Below, piece after piece: positions 16,949-25,677 of a DNA stretch of 64,000 nt. The notes under the pieces were generated by a model. That model saw only the letters and a list, made by a program, of their open reading frames with translations, did no database searches and was not told the DNA's origin. The translations under genes were made by a program, and so were the position numbers. Position 1 is the stretch's first letter, and each line of letters begins with the position of its first letter. Origin of the DNA: Streptomyces sp. HM190 (GTDB lineage Bacteria; Actinomycetota; Actinomycetes; Streptomycetales; Streptomycetaceae); contig NZ_CP047318.1 of NCBI RefSeq assembly GCF_009857135.1, forward strand, positions 6,324,001 through 6,388,000. The letters run 5' to 3'.

Positions 16949-18889
16949 ATGTCCGCACCACCCCTCAAGAAGCCCGTCGTCACCGAACGTGAGGCCCGCC
17001 AGGTGGCGGAGGCCGCCCGCGAGCGGGACTGGCGCAAGCCCAGCTTCGCCAAGGAACTGTTCCTGGGCCGGTTCCGTCTCGACCTCATCCACCCCCACCC
17101 GCTGCCCACCGACGAGGCCGTACGGCGCGGTGAGCAGTTCCTGACCAAGCTCCGCGCGTTCTGCGAGACGCAGGTCGACGGCGCCCGCATCGAGCGCGAG
17201 GCCCGGATCCCCGACGAGGTGATCAACGGCCTCAAGGAACTCGGCGCCCTCGGCATGAAGATCGACCCCAAGTACGGCGGCCTCGGCCTCACCCAGGTGT
17301 ACTACAACAAGGCGCTGGCCCTGGTCGGCTCGGCCAGCCCGGCGATCGGCGTGCTGCTCTCCGCGCATCAGTCGATCGGCGTACCGCAGCCGCTGAAACT
17401 GTTCGGCACCCCCGAGCAGAAGCAGAAGTTCCTGCCGCGCTGCGCCCGTACCGACATCAGCGCCTTCCTCCTCACCGAGCCCGACGTCGGCTCGGACCCG
17501 GCCCGGCTGGCGACGACCGCGGTGCCCGACGGGGACGACTACGTCCTCGACGGGGTGAAGCTGTGGACCACCAACGGCGTCGTCGCGGACCTCCTCGTCG
17601 TGATGGCCCGGGTGCCCAGCAGCGAGGGCCACAAGGGCGGCATCACCGCCTTCGTCGTGGAGGCGGACTCGCCCGGCGTCACCGTGGAGAACCGCAACGC
17701 GTTCATGGGCCTGCGCGGCATCGAGAACGGCGTCACCCGCTTCCACCAGGTCCGGGTCCCGGCGGCGAACCGCGTCGGCCCGGAGGGCGCGGGGCTGAAG
17801 ATCGCGCTGACCACCCTCAACACCGGCCGGCTCTCGCTGCCCGCGTCCTGTGCGGCCGCCGGCAAGTGGTGTCTGAAGATCGCCCGCGAATGGTCGGCGG
17901 CCCGTGAGCAGTGGGGCAAGCCGATCGCCCACCACGAGGCCGTCGGCTCCAAGATCAGCTTCATCGCGGCCACCACCTTCGCCCTGGAGGCGGTGCTCGA
18001 CCTCTCCTCGCAGATGGCCGACGAGGACCGCAACGACATCCGGATCGAGGGCGCCCTCGCCAAGCTCTTCGCCTCCGAGATGGGCTGGCGCCTCGCCGAC
18101 GAACTGGTCCAGATCCGCGGCGGCCGGGGCTTCGAGACCGCGGACTCCCTGCGGGCGCGCGGCGAACGGGCCGTGCCCGCCGAGCAGATGCTCCGCGACC
18201 TGCGGATCAACCGCATCTTCGAGGGCTCCACGGAGATCATGCACCTGCTGATCGCCCGCGAGGCCGTCGACGCCCACCTGTCCGTGGCCGGAGACCTCAT
18301 CGACCCCGAGAAGTCCCTCTCCGACAAGGCCAGGGCCGGGGCGAACGCGGGCGTCTTCTACGCCAAGTGGCTGCCCAAGCTGGTCGCGGGCACCGGTCAG
18401 CTCCCGCGCGCGTACGCCGAGTTCCACCCGGCGGGCCACCCCGACCTCTCGGCCCACCTGCGCTACGTCGAGCGCTCCGCCCGCAAGCTGGCCCGCTCCA
18501 CCTTCTACGCCATGTCCCGCTGGCAGGGCCGGATGGAGACCAAGCAGTGTTTCCTGGGCCGGATCGTGGACATCGGCGCCGAACTGTTCGCGATGAGCGC
18601 GGCCTGCGTACGCGCCGAACTGCTGCGCGGCACGGAGGAGCACGGCCGCGAGGCGTACCAGCTCGCCGACGTCTTCTGCCGGCAGTCCCGCCTCCGCGTC
18701 GAGGAACTCTTCGGACGGCTGTGGAGCAACACCGACGACGTCGACCGCAAGGTGGTCAAGGGCGTGCTCGGCGGCGCCTACGAGTGGCTGGAGCAGGGCG
18801 TGATCGACCCCTCCGGCGACGGCCCGTGGATCGCGGACACGACACCGGGAGCGAGCGAGAAGGACAACGTGCACCGCCCCATCCGCTGA
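16949..18889 (+). CDS. Acyl-CoA dehydrogenase (large, C-terminally extended form)
   Basis: The protein has 646 residues. The acyl-CoA dehydrogenase N-terminal, middle and C-terminal domains occupy about residues 60-440. Visible signatures include AFLLTEPDVGSDP (flavin/substrate loop), LWTTNG, and FEGSTEIM with the Glu expected to act as catalytic base. A helical C-terminal extension of about 200 residues resembles very-long-chain-type enzymes and makes it longer than the usual 380-400. It oxidises fatty acyl-CoA in the first step of beta-oxidation, using FAD. The ATG at 16949 follows GCGAGGTGAG; an upstream ATG at 16892 has no supporting ribosome site. It appears to be a single-gene unit. Confidence 0.9.
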   Translation: MSAPPLKKPVVTEREARQVAEAARERDWRKPSFAKELFLGRFRLDLIHPHPLPTDEAVRRGEQFLTKLRAFCETQVDGARIEREARIPDEVINGLKELGALGMKIDPKYGGLGLTQVYYNKALALVGSASPAIGVLLSAHQSIGVPQPLKLFGTPEQKQKFLPRCARTDISAFLLTEPDVGSDPARLATTAVPDGDDYVLDGVKLWTTNGVVADLLVVMARVPSSEGHKGGITAFVVEADSPGVTVENRNAFMGLRGIENGVTRFHQVRVPAANRVGPEGAGLKIALTTLNTGRLSLPASCAAAGKWCLKIAREWSAAREQWGKPIAHHEAVGSKISFIAATTFALEAVLDLSSQMADEDRNDIRIEGALAKLFASEMGWRLADELVQIRGGRGFETADSLRARGERAVPAEQMLRDLRINRIFEGSTEIMHLLIAREAVDAHLSVAGDLIDPEKSLSDKARAGANAGVFYAKWLPKLVAGTGQLPRAYAEFHPAGHPDLSAHLRYVERSARKLARSTFYAMSRWQGRMETKQCFLGRIVDIGAELFAMSAACVRAELLRGTEEHGREAYQLADVFCRQSRLRVEELFGRLWSNTDDVDRKVVKGVLGGAYEWLEQGVIDPSGDGPWIADTTPGASEKDNVHRPIR

Positions 18890-19134
18890 CCGGCGCACGG
18901 AACGCTCCGTCGCCCCGCTCCGCCGTCCCGCTGCTCGCCGCGCTCACCGCGGGAGCCGGCGATCGCAGGGACGACGGACGGGGCGACAGGAGTCCGTGGC
19001 CCGCGTCTTCCACCCCGGCACCTCCGCCGTCGCCCTCGCCCCCACCCGCGACGAGGACGCCCTCCACCTCACGGCCCCGGCCGTGGATACGGCAACAGGC
19101 GTGGTGGAGGGCGCCCGGAAGGGCCGGCGGCCCC

Positions 19135-19590
19135 TCAGCAGTACGTGTCGCTGGCGTCGCGCGTCGTCCACGAGCACGAGTCGACCTTGGTCCCGCCCGC
19201 CCGCAGCAGGGTCGCCGTGTCGCTGGTGTTGTTCCACACGTAGGCCCTGCGGTTCTGGTACTTGGTCGCGCTGGTGTCGGTGCCCGAACCGGTGCGGACC
19301 TTGATGTACTTGCCCGCCCCGATCTTGATGTCCGGGAAGGTGTACTTGTGGTTGTCGGGGTCCTTCAGCACCCAGCCCTTCAGAGAGACCGCCGACGCGC
19401 CGGTGTTCCGGATCTGCACCCACTCGCCGTTGAGGCTCGTGTTGGTCCGGGTGTCCTTGCCGGGGCTGTCGAAGTACACACGGTGGATGGTGACGCCCCC
19501 CGCCGCCTCCGCCGGGCCGCTCAGCACCGTGCCGGTCAGCGCCACGGCTCCGGCGAGCGCGGGCAGGGCAGCGCGAATGCGCTTGCGCAT
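19135..19590 (-). CDS. Secreted lamin-tail-domain (LTD) protein
   Basis: This 151-residue protein has a clear signal peptide (MRKRIR, hydrophobic core, GPAEAA cleavage near 30). One LTD beta-sandwich follows: HRVYFDSPGKDTRTNTSLN, GEWVQIRNTG, LKGWVLKDPDNHKYTFP, and a final TATLLRAGGTKVDSCSW. Two cysteines near the C-terminus could pair. LTD domains occur in bacterial surface and nuclease proteins and are thought to bind or anchor, but no catalytic domain is present here. The end of the coding region faces the acyl-CoA dehydrogenase gene, and its start is divergent from dxr across 213 nt. Extracellular location is well supported; the role is unknown. Confidence 0.85.
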   Translation of the reverse strand: MRKRIRAALPALAGAVALTGTVLSGPAEAAGGVTIHRVYFDSPGKDTRTNTSLNGEWVQIRNTGASAVSLKGWVLKDPDNHKYTFPDIKIGAGKYIKVRTGSGTDTSATKYQNRRAYVWNNTSDTATLLRAGGTKVDSCSWTTRDASDTYC

Positions 19591-19803
19591 GGTTTCCCCC
19601 CAGGGTCCTTGTTCACGATCGCCGTCATCCCGCGACGATCGGCTGATACGACTGTCGGATCAGCCGGGAAAAATTCATATCACCCCGTCTTCACGCCTGC
19701 TTCACAAACGGAGAAAGTGCATCGTCCACGGCACACCACCCGAAGTGGGTCAACGGGGGGCCGCGCGGTCCTGCCGGACACCGGATGCGGCAACAATGGG
19801 GGG

Positions 19804-21078
19804 ATGAGTGACAGTCCCGCCCCTCTCGCCGATCCCCATCTCGTCTTCGATCCCGTCGACGGGGTCCGGGACGTGGTGATCCTCGGATCGACCGGCTCGA
19901 TCGGCACCCAGGCCATCGACCTCGTCCTGCGCAACCCGGACCGCTTCCGCGTCACCGGGCTCTCCGCCGCCGGGGGGAGGGTGGAGCTGCTGGCCGAGCA
20001 GGCGCACCGGCTGCGGGTGCGGACCGTCGCCGTCGCCCGCGAGGACACCGTCCCCGCGCTGCGCGCGGCCCTGACCGCCGCGTACGGCACCGGCGAGCCG
20101 CTCCCCGAGATCCTCGCGGGCCCCGGCGCCGCCGCCGAACTCGCCGCCTCCGACTGTCACACCGTGCTCAACGGCATCACCGGCTCCATCGGCCTCGCAC
20201 CCACCCTCGCCGCCCTGGAGGCGGGCCGCACCCTCGCGCTCGCCAACAAGGAGTCGCTCATCGTGGGCGGCCCGCTGGTGAAGGCCGTGGCCAAGCCCGG
20301 CCAGATCATCCCGGTCGACTCCGAGCACGCCGCCCTCTTCCAGGCCCTCGCCTGCGGCACCCGCGCCGATGTGCGCAAGCTGGTCGTCACCGCCTCCGGC
20401 GGCCCGTTCCGGGGCCGCACCAAGGCGGAACTCGCGGACGTCACCCCCGCCGACGCACTCGCGCACCCCACCTGGGCCATGGGCCCGGTCATCACGGTCA
20501 ACTCCGCGACCCTCGTCAACAAGGGCCTGGAAGTCATCGAGGCGCACCTCCTCTACGACATTCCCTTCGATCGCATTGAGGTCGTCGTACACCCTCAGTC
20601 GTATGTCCACTCGATGGTTGAGTTCACGGACGGATCGACAATGGCGCAGGCCACGCCCCCGGACATGCGCGGCCCGATCGCCATCGGCCTCGGCTGGCCG
20701 CAGCGCGTCCCCGACGCCGCGCCCGCCTTCGACTGGACCAAGGCGTCCACCTGGGAGTTCTTCCCCCTCGACGACGACGCGTTCCCCTCGGTCGGCCTCG
20801 CCCGGCACGTGGGCCGGCTCGCGGGCACGGCCCCGGCGGTGTTCAACGCGGCCAACGAGGAGTGCGTGGACGCGTTCCTGCACGGCGGCCTCCGGTTCGA
20901 CGCGATCATGGAGACGGTGACCCGGGTCGTCGAGGAGCACGGCACCCCCGCCACGGGAACCTCCCTGACCGTGGCGGACGTCCTCGAAGCGGAGACCTGG
21001 GCGCGCGCCCGCGCCCGTGAACTGACCGGTTCCCCAGGCAAACCCACCGAGCGGACGACCGCGGAGGCCCGTGCATGA
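19804..21078 (+). CDS. dxr: 1-deoxy-D-xylulose 5-phosphate reductoisomerase
   Basis: This 424-residue enzyme converts DXP to 2-C-methyl-D-erythritol 4-phosphate with NADPH and a divalent metal, the second step of the MEP isoprenoid pathway. The NADPH site ILGSTGSIGTQ is near residues 24-34. ANKESLIVGG, PVDSEHAA (metal-binding Asp and Glu), ASGGPFRGRT and HPTWAMG are all present. There is a short N-terminal extension before the Rossmann fold. The start overlaps a run of six Gs with no spaced ribosome site; a CAACAAT just upstream (19791-19797) could be a -10 giving a very short or absent leader. The stop overlaps the start of rseP (ATGA), and ispG follows, so the pathway genes are clustered. 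Confidence 0.96.
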   Translation: MSDSPAPLADPHLVFDPVDGVRDVVILGSTGSIGTQAIDLVLRNPDRFRVTGLSAAGGRVELLAEQAHRLRVRTVAVAREDTVPALRAALTAAYGTGEPLPEILAGPGAAAELAASDCHTVLNGITGSIGLAPTLAALEAGRTLALANKESLIVGGPLVKAVAKPGQIIPVDSEHAALFQALACGTRADVRKLVVTASGGPFRGRTKAELADVTPADALAHPTWAMGPVITVNSATLVNKGLEVIEAHLLYDIPFDRIEVVVHPQSYVHSMVEFTDGSTMAQATPPDMRGPIAIGLGWPQRVPDAAPAFDWTKASTWEFFPLDDDAFPSVGLARHVGRLAGTAPAVFNAANEECVDAFLHGGLRFDAIMETVTRVVEEHGTPATGTSLTVADVLEAETWARARARELTGSPGKPTERTTAEARA

Positions 21079-22379
21079 CGACCCTGATGTTCATCCTCGG
21101 CATAGTGGTCTTCGTGATCGGCCTGGCCTTCTCGATCGCCTGGCACGAACTGGGCCACTTCTCGACGGCCAAGATGTTCGGCATCCGCGTGCCGCAGTTC
21201 ATGGTGGGCTTCGGCCCGACCATCTTCTCCCGCCGCAAGGGTGAGACGGAGTACGGCGTCAAGGCGATCCCGCTCGGCGGCTACATCCGCATGATCGGCA
21301 TGATCCCGCCCGGTGCAGACGGCCGCCTGGAGAGCCGCTCCACCTCCCCGTGGCGCGGGATGATCGAGGACGCCCGCGAGGCGTCCTTCGAGGAGCTCCA
21401 GCCCGGCGACGAGCAGCGCCTCTTCTACACGCGCAAGCCGTGGAAGCGCGTCATCGTGATGTTCGCCGGCCCCTTCATGAACCTGGTCCTCGCCGTGGTG
21501 ATCTTCGTCGGCGTGATGATGACCTTCGGCGCCAAGACCCAGACGACCACGGTCAGCAAGGTCTCCGACTGCGTCATCTCCGCCAGCGAGAACCGCACCA
21601 AGTGCAAGGAGGGTGACCAGGAGGCCCCCGCCAAGGCCGCCGGCCTCCAGCCCGGCGACAAGATCGTCGCGTTCGACGGCGCCCCCGTCACGGACTGGTC
21701 GGCCCTGCAGACCGACATCCGCGACAACCCCGGCAAGAAGGTCGTCCTCACCGTCGAGCGCGACGGCAAGCAGGTCGACATCACGCCCACCCTCATCAAG
21801 AACAAGGTCGCCCGGACCGACGGCCAGGGCGGCTACGTCGAGAACGAGTTCGTCTCCGCCGGCTGGCTCGGCTTCACCCCGGCCAGCGCGGTCGTCCCGC
21901 TCTCCTTCGGGCAGTCCGTGGACCGCATGGGCGACATGATGGAGAACGGCGTCGAGTCCCTGATCTCCCTGCCCGCCAAGATCCCCGCGCTGTGGGACGC
22001 CACCTTCGGCGACGGCGAGCGCGCCGCGGACTCGCCCATGGGCGTGGTCGGCGCCGCCCGCGTCGGCGGCGAGATCTTCACCATGGACATCCCCGCCACC
22101 CAGCAGCTCGCCAGCTTCCTCATCCTCCTGGCCGGCTTCAACCTGTCCCTGTTCCTGTTCAACATGCTCCCGCTCCTCCCGCTCGACGGCGGGCACATCG
22201 CGGGCGCCCTGTGGGAGTCGCTGCGCCGGAACACGGCCAAGGTGCTCCGCCGGCCCGACCCCGGCCCCTTCGACGTGGCGAAGCTGATGCCCGTCGCGTA
22301 CGTGGTGGCCGGCGTCTTCATCTGCTTCACGCTCCTCGTCCTCATCGCGGACCTCGTGAACCCGGTGCGCATCTCCTAG
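21075..22379 (+). CDS. rseP: Site-2 family zinc metalloprotease RseP
   Basis: This 434-residue membrane protease has HELGH at residues 24-28 in the first transmembrane helix (zinc ligands and catalytic Glu) and NMLPLLPLDGGH in a C-terminal helix (third zinc ligand Asp). A PDZ domain lies between about residues 180 and 265 (AAGLQPGDKIVAFDG). It cleaves membrane-bound anti-sigma factors or signal-peptide remnants inside the bilayer. The length agrees with actinobacterial members. Its ATG overlaps the dxr stop by 4 nt, so it is translationally coupled, and ispG lies 275 nt downstream. The 81-bp inverted-repeat element begins directly after its TAG stop. Confidence 0.94.
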   Translation: MTTLMFILGIVVFVIGLAFSIAWHELGHFSTAKMFGIRVPQFMVGFGPTIFSRRKGETEYGVKAIPLGGYIRMIGMIPPGADGRLESRSTSPWRGMIEDAREASFEELQPGDEQRLFYTRKPWKRVIVMFAGPFMNLVLAVVIFVGVMMTFGAKTQTTTVSKVSDCVISASENRTKCKEGDQEAPAKAAGLQPGDKIVAFDGAPVTDWSALQTDIRDNPGKKVVLTVERDGKQVDITPTLIKNKVARTDGQGGYVENEFVSAGWLGFTPASAVVPLSFGQSVDRMGDMMENGVESLISLPAKIPALWDATFGDGERAADSPMGVVGAARVGGEIFTMDIPATQQLASFLILLAGFNLSLFLFNMLPLLPLDGGHIAGALWESLRRNTAKVLRRPDPGPFDVAKLMPVAYVVAGVFICFTLLVLIADLVNPVRIS

Positions 22380-22460
22380 GGGCGTGTTGCGAAAGGAGCG
22401 TCGTCTGCCCGAAGGGCAGGCCGGACGCCGCCGGGCAGACGGGACTTTCGGAACACGCCC
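22380..22460. repeat. 81-bp imperfect inverted repeat, possible miniature element
   Basis: The ends GGGCGTGTTGCGAAAG and CTTTCGGAACACGCCC match at 15 of 16 positions as inverted repeats. Further in, CGTCTGCCCG pairs with CGGGCAGACG, so nearly the whole segment folds into one hairpin. The ends resemble insertion-sequence termini I associate with Streptomyces. No target duplication is evident in the flanks. It could instead act as the rseP terminator. Confidence 0.6.
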
Positions 22461-22480
22461 TGGCCACCCCGCGTTCACGG

Positions 22481-22508
22481 CGGCCGGGCACCCTGGGGTG
22501 CCCGGCCG
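22481..22508 (+). terminator. Terminator hairpin downstream of rseP
   Basis: CGGCCGGGCACC and GGTGCCCGGCCG form a perfect 12-bp stem around CTGG. It lies upstream of ispG and probably ends the dxr-rseP transcript. Confidence 0.8.
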
Positions 22509-22654
22509 TTCCGCTGTCCCGCCCCGGCCTTCCCTTACGGGTGGGTTTACGGCCCGTGATGTGCTGGGGTCCGGGGCCGTGCCGTAATCTCGAAGCCTGG
22601 AGCCCGCCTGTTCCGGGACCCGATCCTGATCCACAACTTGGGGTTGCACAGCAG

Positions 22655-23812
<1,158 letters not shown>

Positions 23813-23817
23813 GAACG

Positions 23818-23851
23818 CCGGGGGCGCCCCACGAGGGCTCGGGGCGCCCGG
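23818..23851 (+). terminator. Terminator downstream of ispG
   Basis: CCGGGGGCGCCCC and GGGGCGCCCGG form a GC-rich stem with a small bulge, starting 5 nt after the ispG stop. Confidence 0.7.
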
Positions 23852-23904
23852 TCACGCCGCAAGGACCGCAGAGTTCGTCTCGGGGGCGCAGGCCTGCTTC
23901 CAGG

Positions 23905-23970
23905 GCCGCAGGCCCCTCCAGGGACGGGGGGAACAGCGCGACGAGCCACGACGGACCCGCACCCGCCGGA
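23905..23970 (-). repeat. Degenerate copy of dispersed intergenic repeat (one arm)
   Basis: Read on the minus strand, the segment contains GTGGCTCGTCGCGCTGTTCC followed by CCCCGTCCCTGGAGGGG. This matches the arm at 35145-35173 (GTGGCTTGTCGCGCGGTTCC) with a few changes. It lies in the 277-nt gap between ispG and a GNAT gene, which otherwise holds only the ispG terminator and a possible promoter. Confidence 0.55.
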
Positions 23971-24089
23971 GCACAGGCACCCCGAGGCCGCTGGGCGCCC
24001 GGCCCGTGGCGCAGCCGCAGGGCGACCGGCCACAGCCCCGCAGGGTATCGTGCGGAAATCAGCGCAGACCAAGGGTGAGGCCCCCGCAC

Positions 24090-24944
24090 GTGTTGACCCA
24101 GACCACCACCCGGGTCCTCGAACCGAGTGACCTGGACGCCGCACTCGCCGTCCTCGACCGCGAGCCCGTCGCGAACGCCTTCGTGGCGTCCCGCGTCCAG
24201 GTCGCCGGCCTGGACCCCTGGCGGCTCGGCGGCGAGATGTGGGGCTGGTACGAGGACGGCGCCCTCACCTCCCTCTGCTACGCCGGCGCCAACCTCGTCC
24301 CCATCTGCGCCACCCCGCGCGCCGTCCGCGCCTTCGCCGACCGCGCCCGCCGGGCCGGCCGCCGCTGCTCCTCCCTCGTCGGCCCCGCCGAACCCACCGC
24401 CCAGCTCTGGCGCCTGCTGGAGCCCAGCTGGGGCCCCGCCCGCGAGGTCCGCGCGCACCAGCCGCTGATGGTCACCGACCGGCTGCCCGACCCCGCCGAG
24501 GTCACCCCCGACCCGTACGTCCGCCGGATCCGCAAGGACGAGATGGAAACGATCATGCCGGCGTGCGTGGCGATGTTCACCGAGGAGGTCGGCGTCTCCC
24601 CGATGGCCGGGGACGGCGGCCTCCTCTACCAGGCCCGCGTCGCCGAACTCGTCGGCTCCGGCCGCTCCTTCGCCCGCCTCGACGCCGACGGCCGCGTGGT
24701 CTTCAAGGCCGAGATCGGCGCCGCCACCCCCCATGCATGCCAGATCCAGGGCGTCTGGGTGGCCCCCGAGTACCGGGGCCGGGGCCTGGCCGCGCCCGGC
24801 ATGGCGGCGGTCCTGCGCTACGCCCTCGCCGACGTGGCCCCCCTGGTCAGCCTCTACGTCAACGACTTCAACACGGCGGCGCGGCGCACCTACCGCCGGG
24901 TGGGCTTCCAGGAGGTCGGGGAGTTCATGAGCGTCCTCTTCTGA
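24090..24944 (+). CDS. GNAT-family N-acetyltransferase with N-terminal DUF4081 domain
   Basis: This 284-residue protein has two halves. The N-terminal ~140 residues resemble DUF4081, an acetyltransferase-fold domain common in Streptomyces. The C-terminal half is a catalytic-type GNAT domain with the acetyl-CoA loop VWVAPEYRGRGLAAPGMAAV and the terminal YVNDFNTAARRTYRRVGFQE. The acceptor is unknown. The GTG at 24090 follows GGTGAGG at 9 nt; the adjacent TTG at 24093 is an alternative. It stands between ispG and another acetyltransferase on the same strand, with its own upstream region. The fold assignment is strong and the substrate unassigned. Confidence 0.85.
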   Translation: MLTQTTTRVLEPSDLDAALAVLDREPVANAFVASRVQVAGLDPWRLGGEMWGWYEDGALTSLCYAGANLVPICATPRAVRAFADRARRAGRRCSSLVGPAEPTAQLWRLLEPSWGPAREVRAHQPLMVTDRLPDPAEVTPDPYVRRIRKDEMETIMPACVAMFTEEVGVSPMAGDGGLLYQARVAELVGSGRSFARLDADGRVVFKAEIGAATPHACQIQGVWVAPEYRGRGLAAPGMAAVLRYALADVAPLVSLYVNDFNTAARRTYRRVGFQEVGEFMSVLF

Positions 24945-25033
24945 CGAAGGCCGACGCACCCGCGTCGCGGGCGCCGGGAACCGTACCCCGACCACATCCG
25001 ACCGGCACCCCGCGCACCCCCCGAACCCCCCTG

Positions 25034-25046
25034 TAGCATCCGCAAC
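25034..25046 (+). promoter_or_regulatory. Candidate -10 element giving a leaderless transcript
   Basis: TAGCAT (25034-25039) ends 7 nt before the ATG of the second GNAT gene and there is no ribosome-binding site, so transcription probably begins at the start codon. I could not find a convincing -35. Confidence 0.45.
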
Positions 25047-25577
25047 ATGAGCCTCGTCATCGGCCCCCTCGACCTCTCCGCCCACGTGGACGAGGCCCTG
25101 GCCGTCCAAGCCGTGGCGTTCGGTCTCGGCCCCGACGAGGTGGCCGTACGCCGCCAGATCGTCCTGCGCCACATGACCTACCCCGGAGCAAGGGCATTCG
25201 GCGCCATGGCCGGCGGCCGGCTCGTCGGGTTCGTCTACGGCATGCCCAACGACCGCACCCACTGGTGGTCCACCGTCGTGGAGCCCTACCTGCGCGCCCG
25301 CGGCCACGAGGACTGGCTGGACGACTCGTTCGTGATCACCGAACTGCACGTCCACCCCGCCTACCAGAACCGTGGGGTCGGCCGCTCCCTGATCACCACC
25401 ATCACCGACAGCGCGACCGAGCCCCGTTCGATCCTCTCCGCGATCGACATCGAGAGCCCCGCCCGGGGCCTGTACCGCTCCCTCGGCTACGAGGACCTCG
25501 CCCGCCACGTCCTCTTCCCCAGCGCCCCCAGGCCCTACGCCGTCATGGGCGCCCCCCTGCCCCTGCGCCGCGGGTAG
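25047..25577 (+). CDS. GNAT-family N-acetyltransferase
   Basis: This 176-residue single-domain GNAT protein carries the acetyl-CoA motif ITELHVHPAYQNRGVGRSLI (about 94-113) and the C-terminal ESPARGLYRSLGYEDL. Its acceptor (amino group of a protein, antibiotic or metabolite) cannot be told from sequence. There is no ribosome-binding site before the ATG, and a -10-like TAGCAT sits 7 nt upstream, so a leaderless message is likely. It is located between the DUF4081-GNAT gene and proS, all on the plus strand, but separate promoters are apparent. Confidence 0.88.
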   Translation: MSLVIGPLDLSAHVDEALAVQAVAFGLGPDEVAVRRQIVLRHMTYPGARAFGAMAGGRLVGFVYGMPNDRTHWWSTVVEPYLRARGHEDWLDDSFVITELHVHPAYQNRGVGRSLITTITDSATEPRSILSAIDIESPARGLYRSLGYEDLARHVLFPSAPRPYAVMGAPLPLRRG

Positions 25578-25677
25578 CCGCCCTCCCGTCCCGCCCGCCA
25601 CCGCCGGATTTCCACGGTCCCCCGCCCCCCGGCTAACCTCCTGCCATCAACCGACCCGCAGCAGGAGTACGAGAACC

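Noticed and set aside
22370..22465. Complete insertion sequence after rseP
   Set aside because: Only 81 bp lie between the inverted repeats, there is no transposase and no clear target duplication, so at most it is a miniature element.
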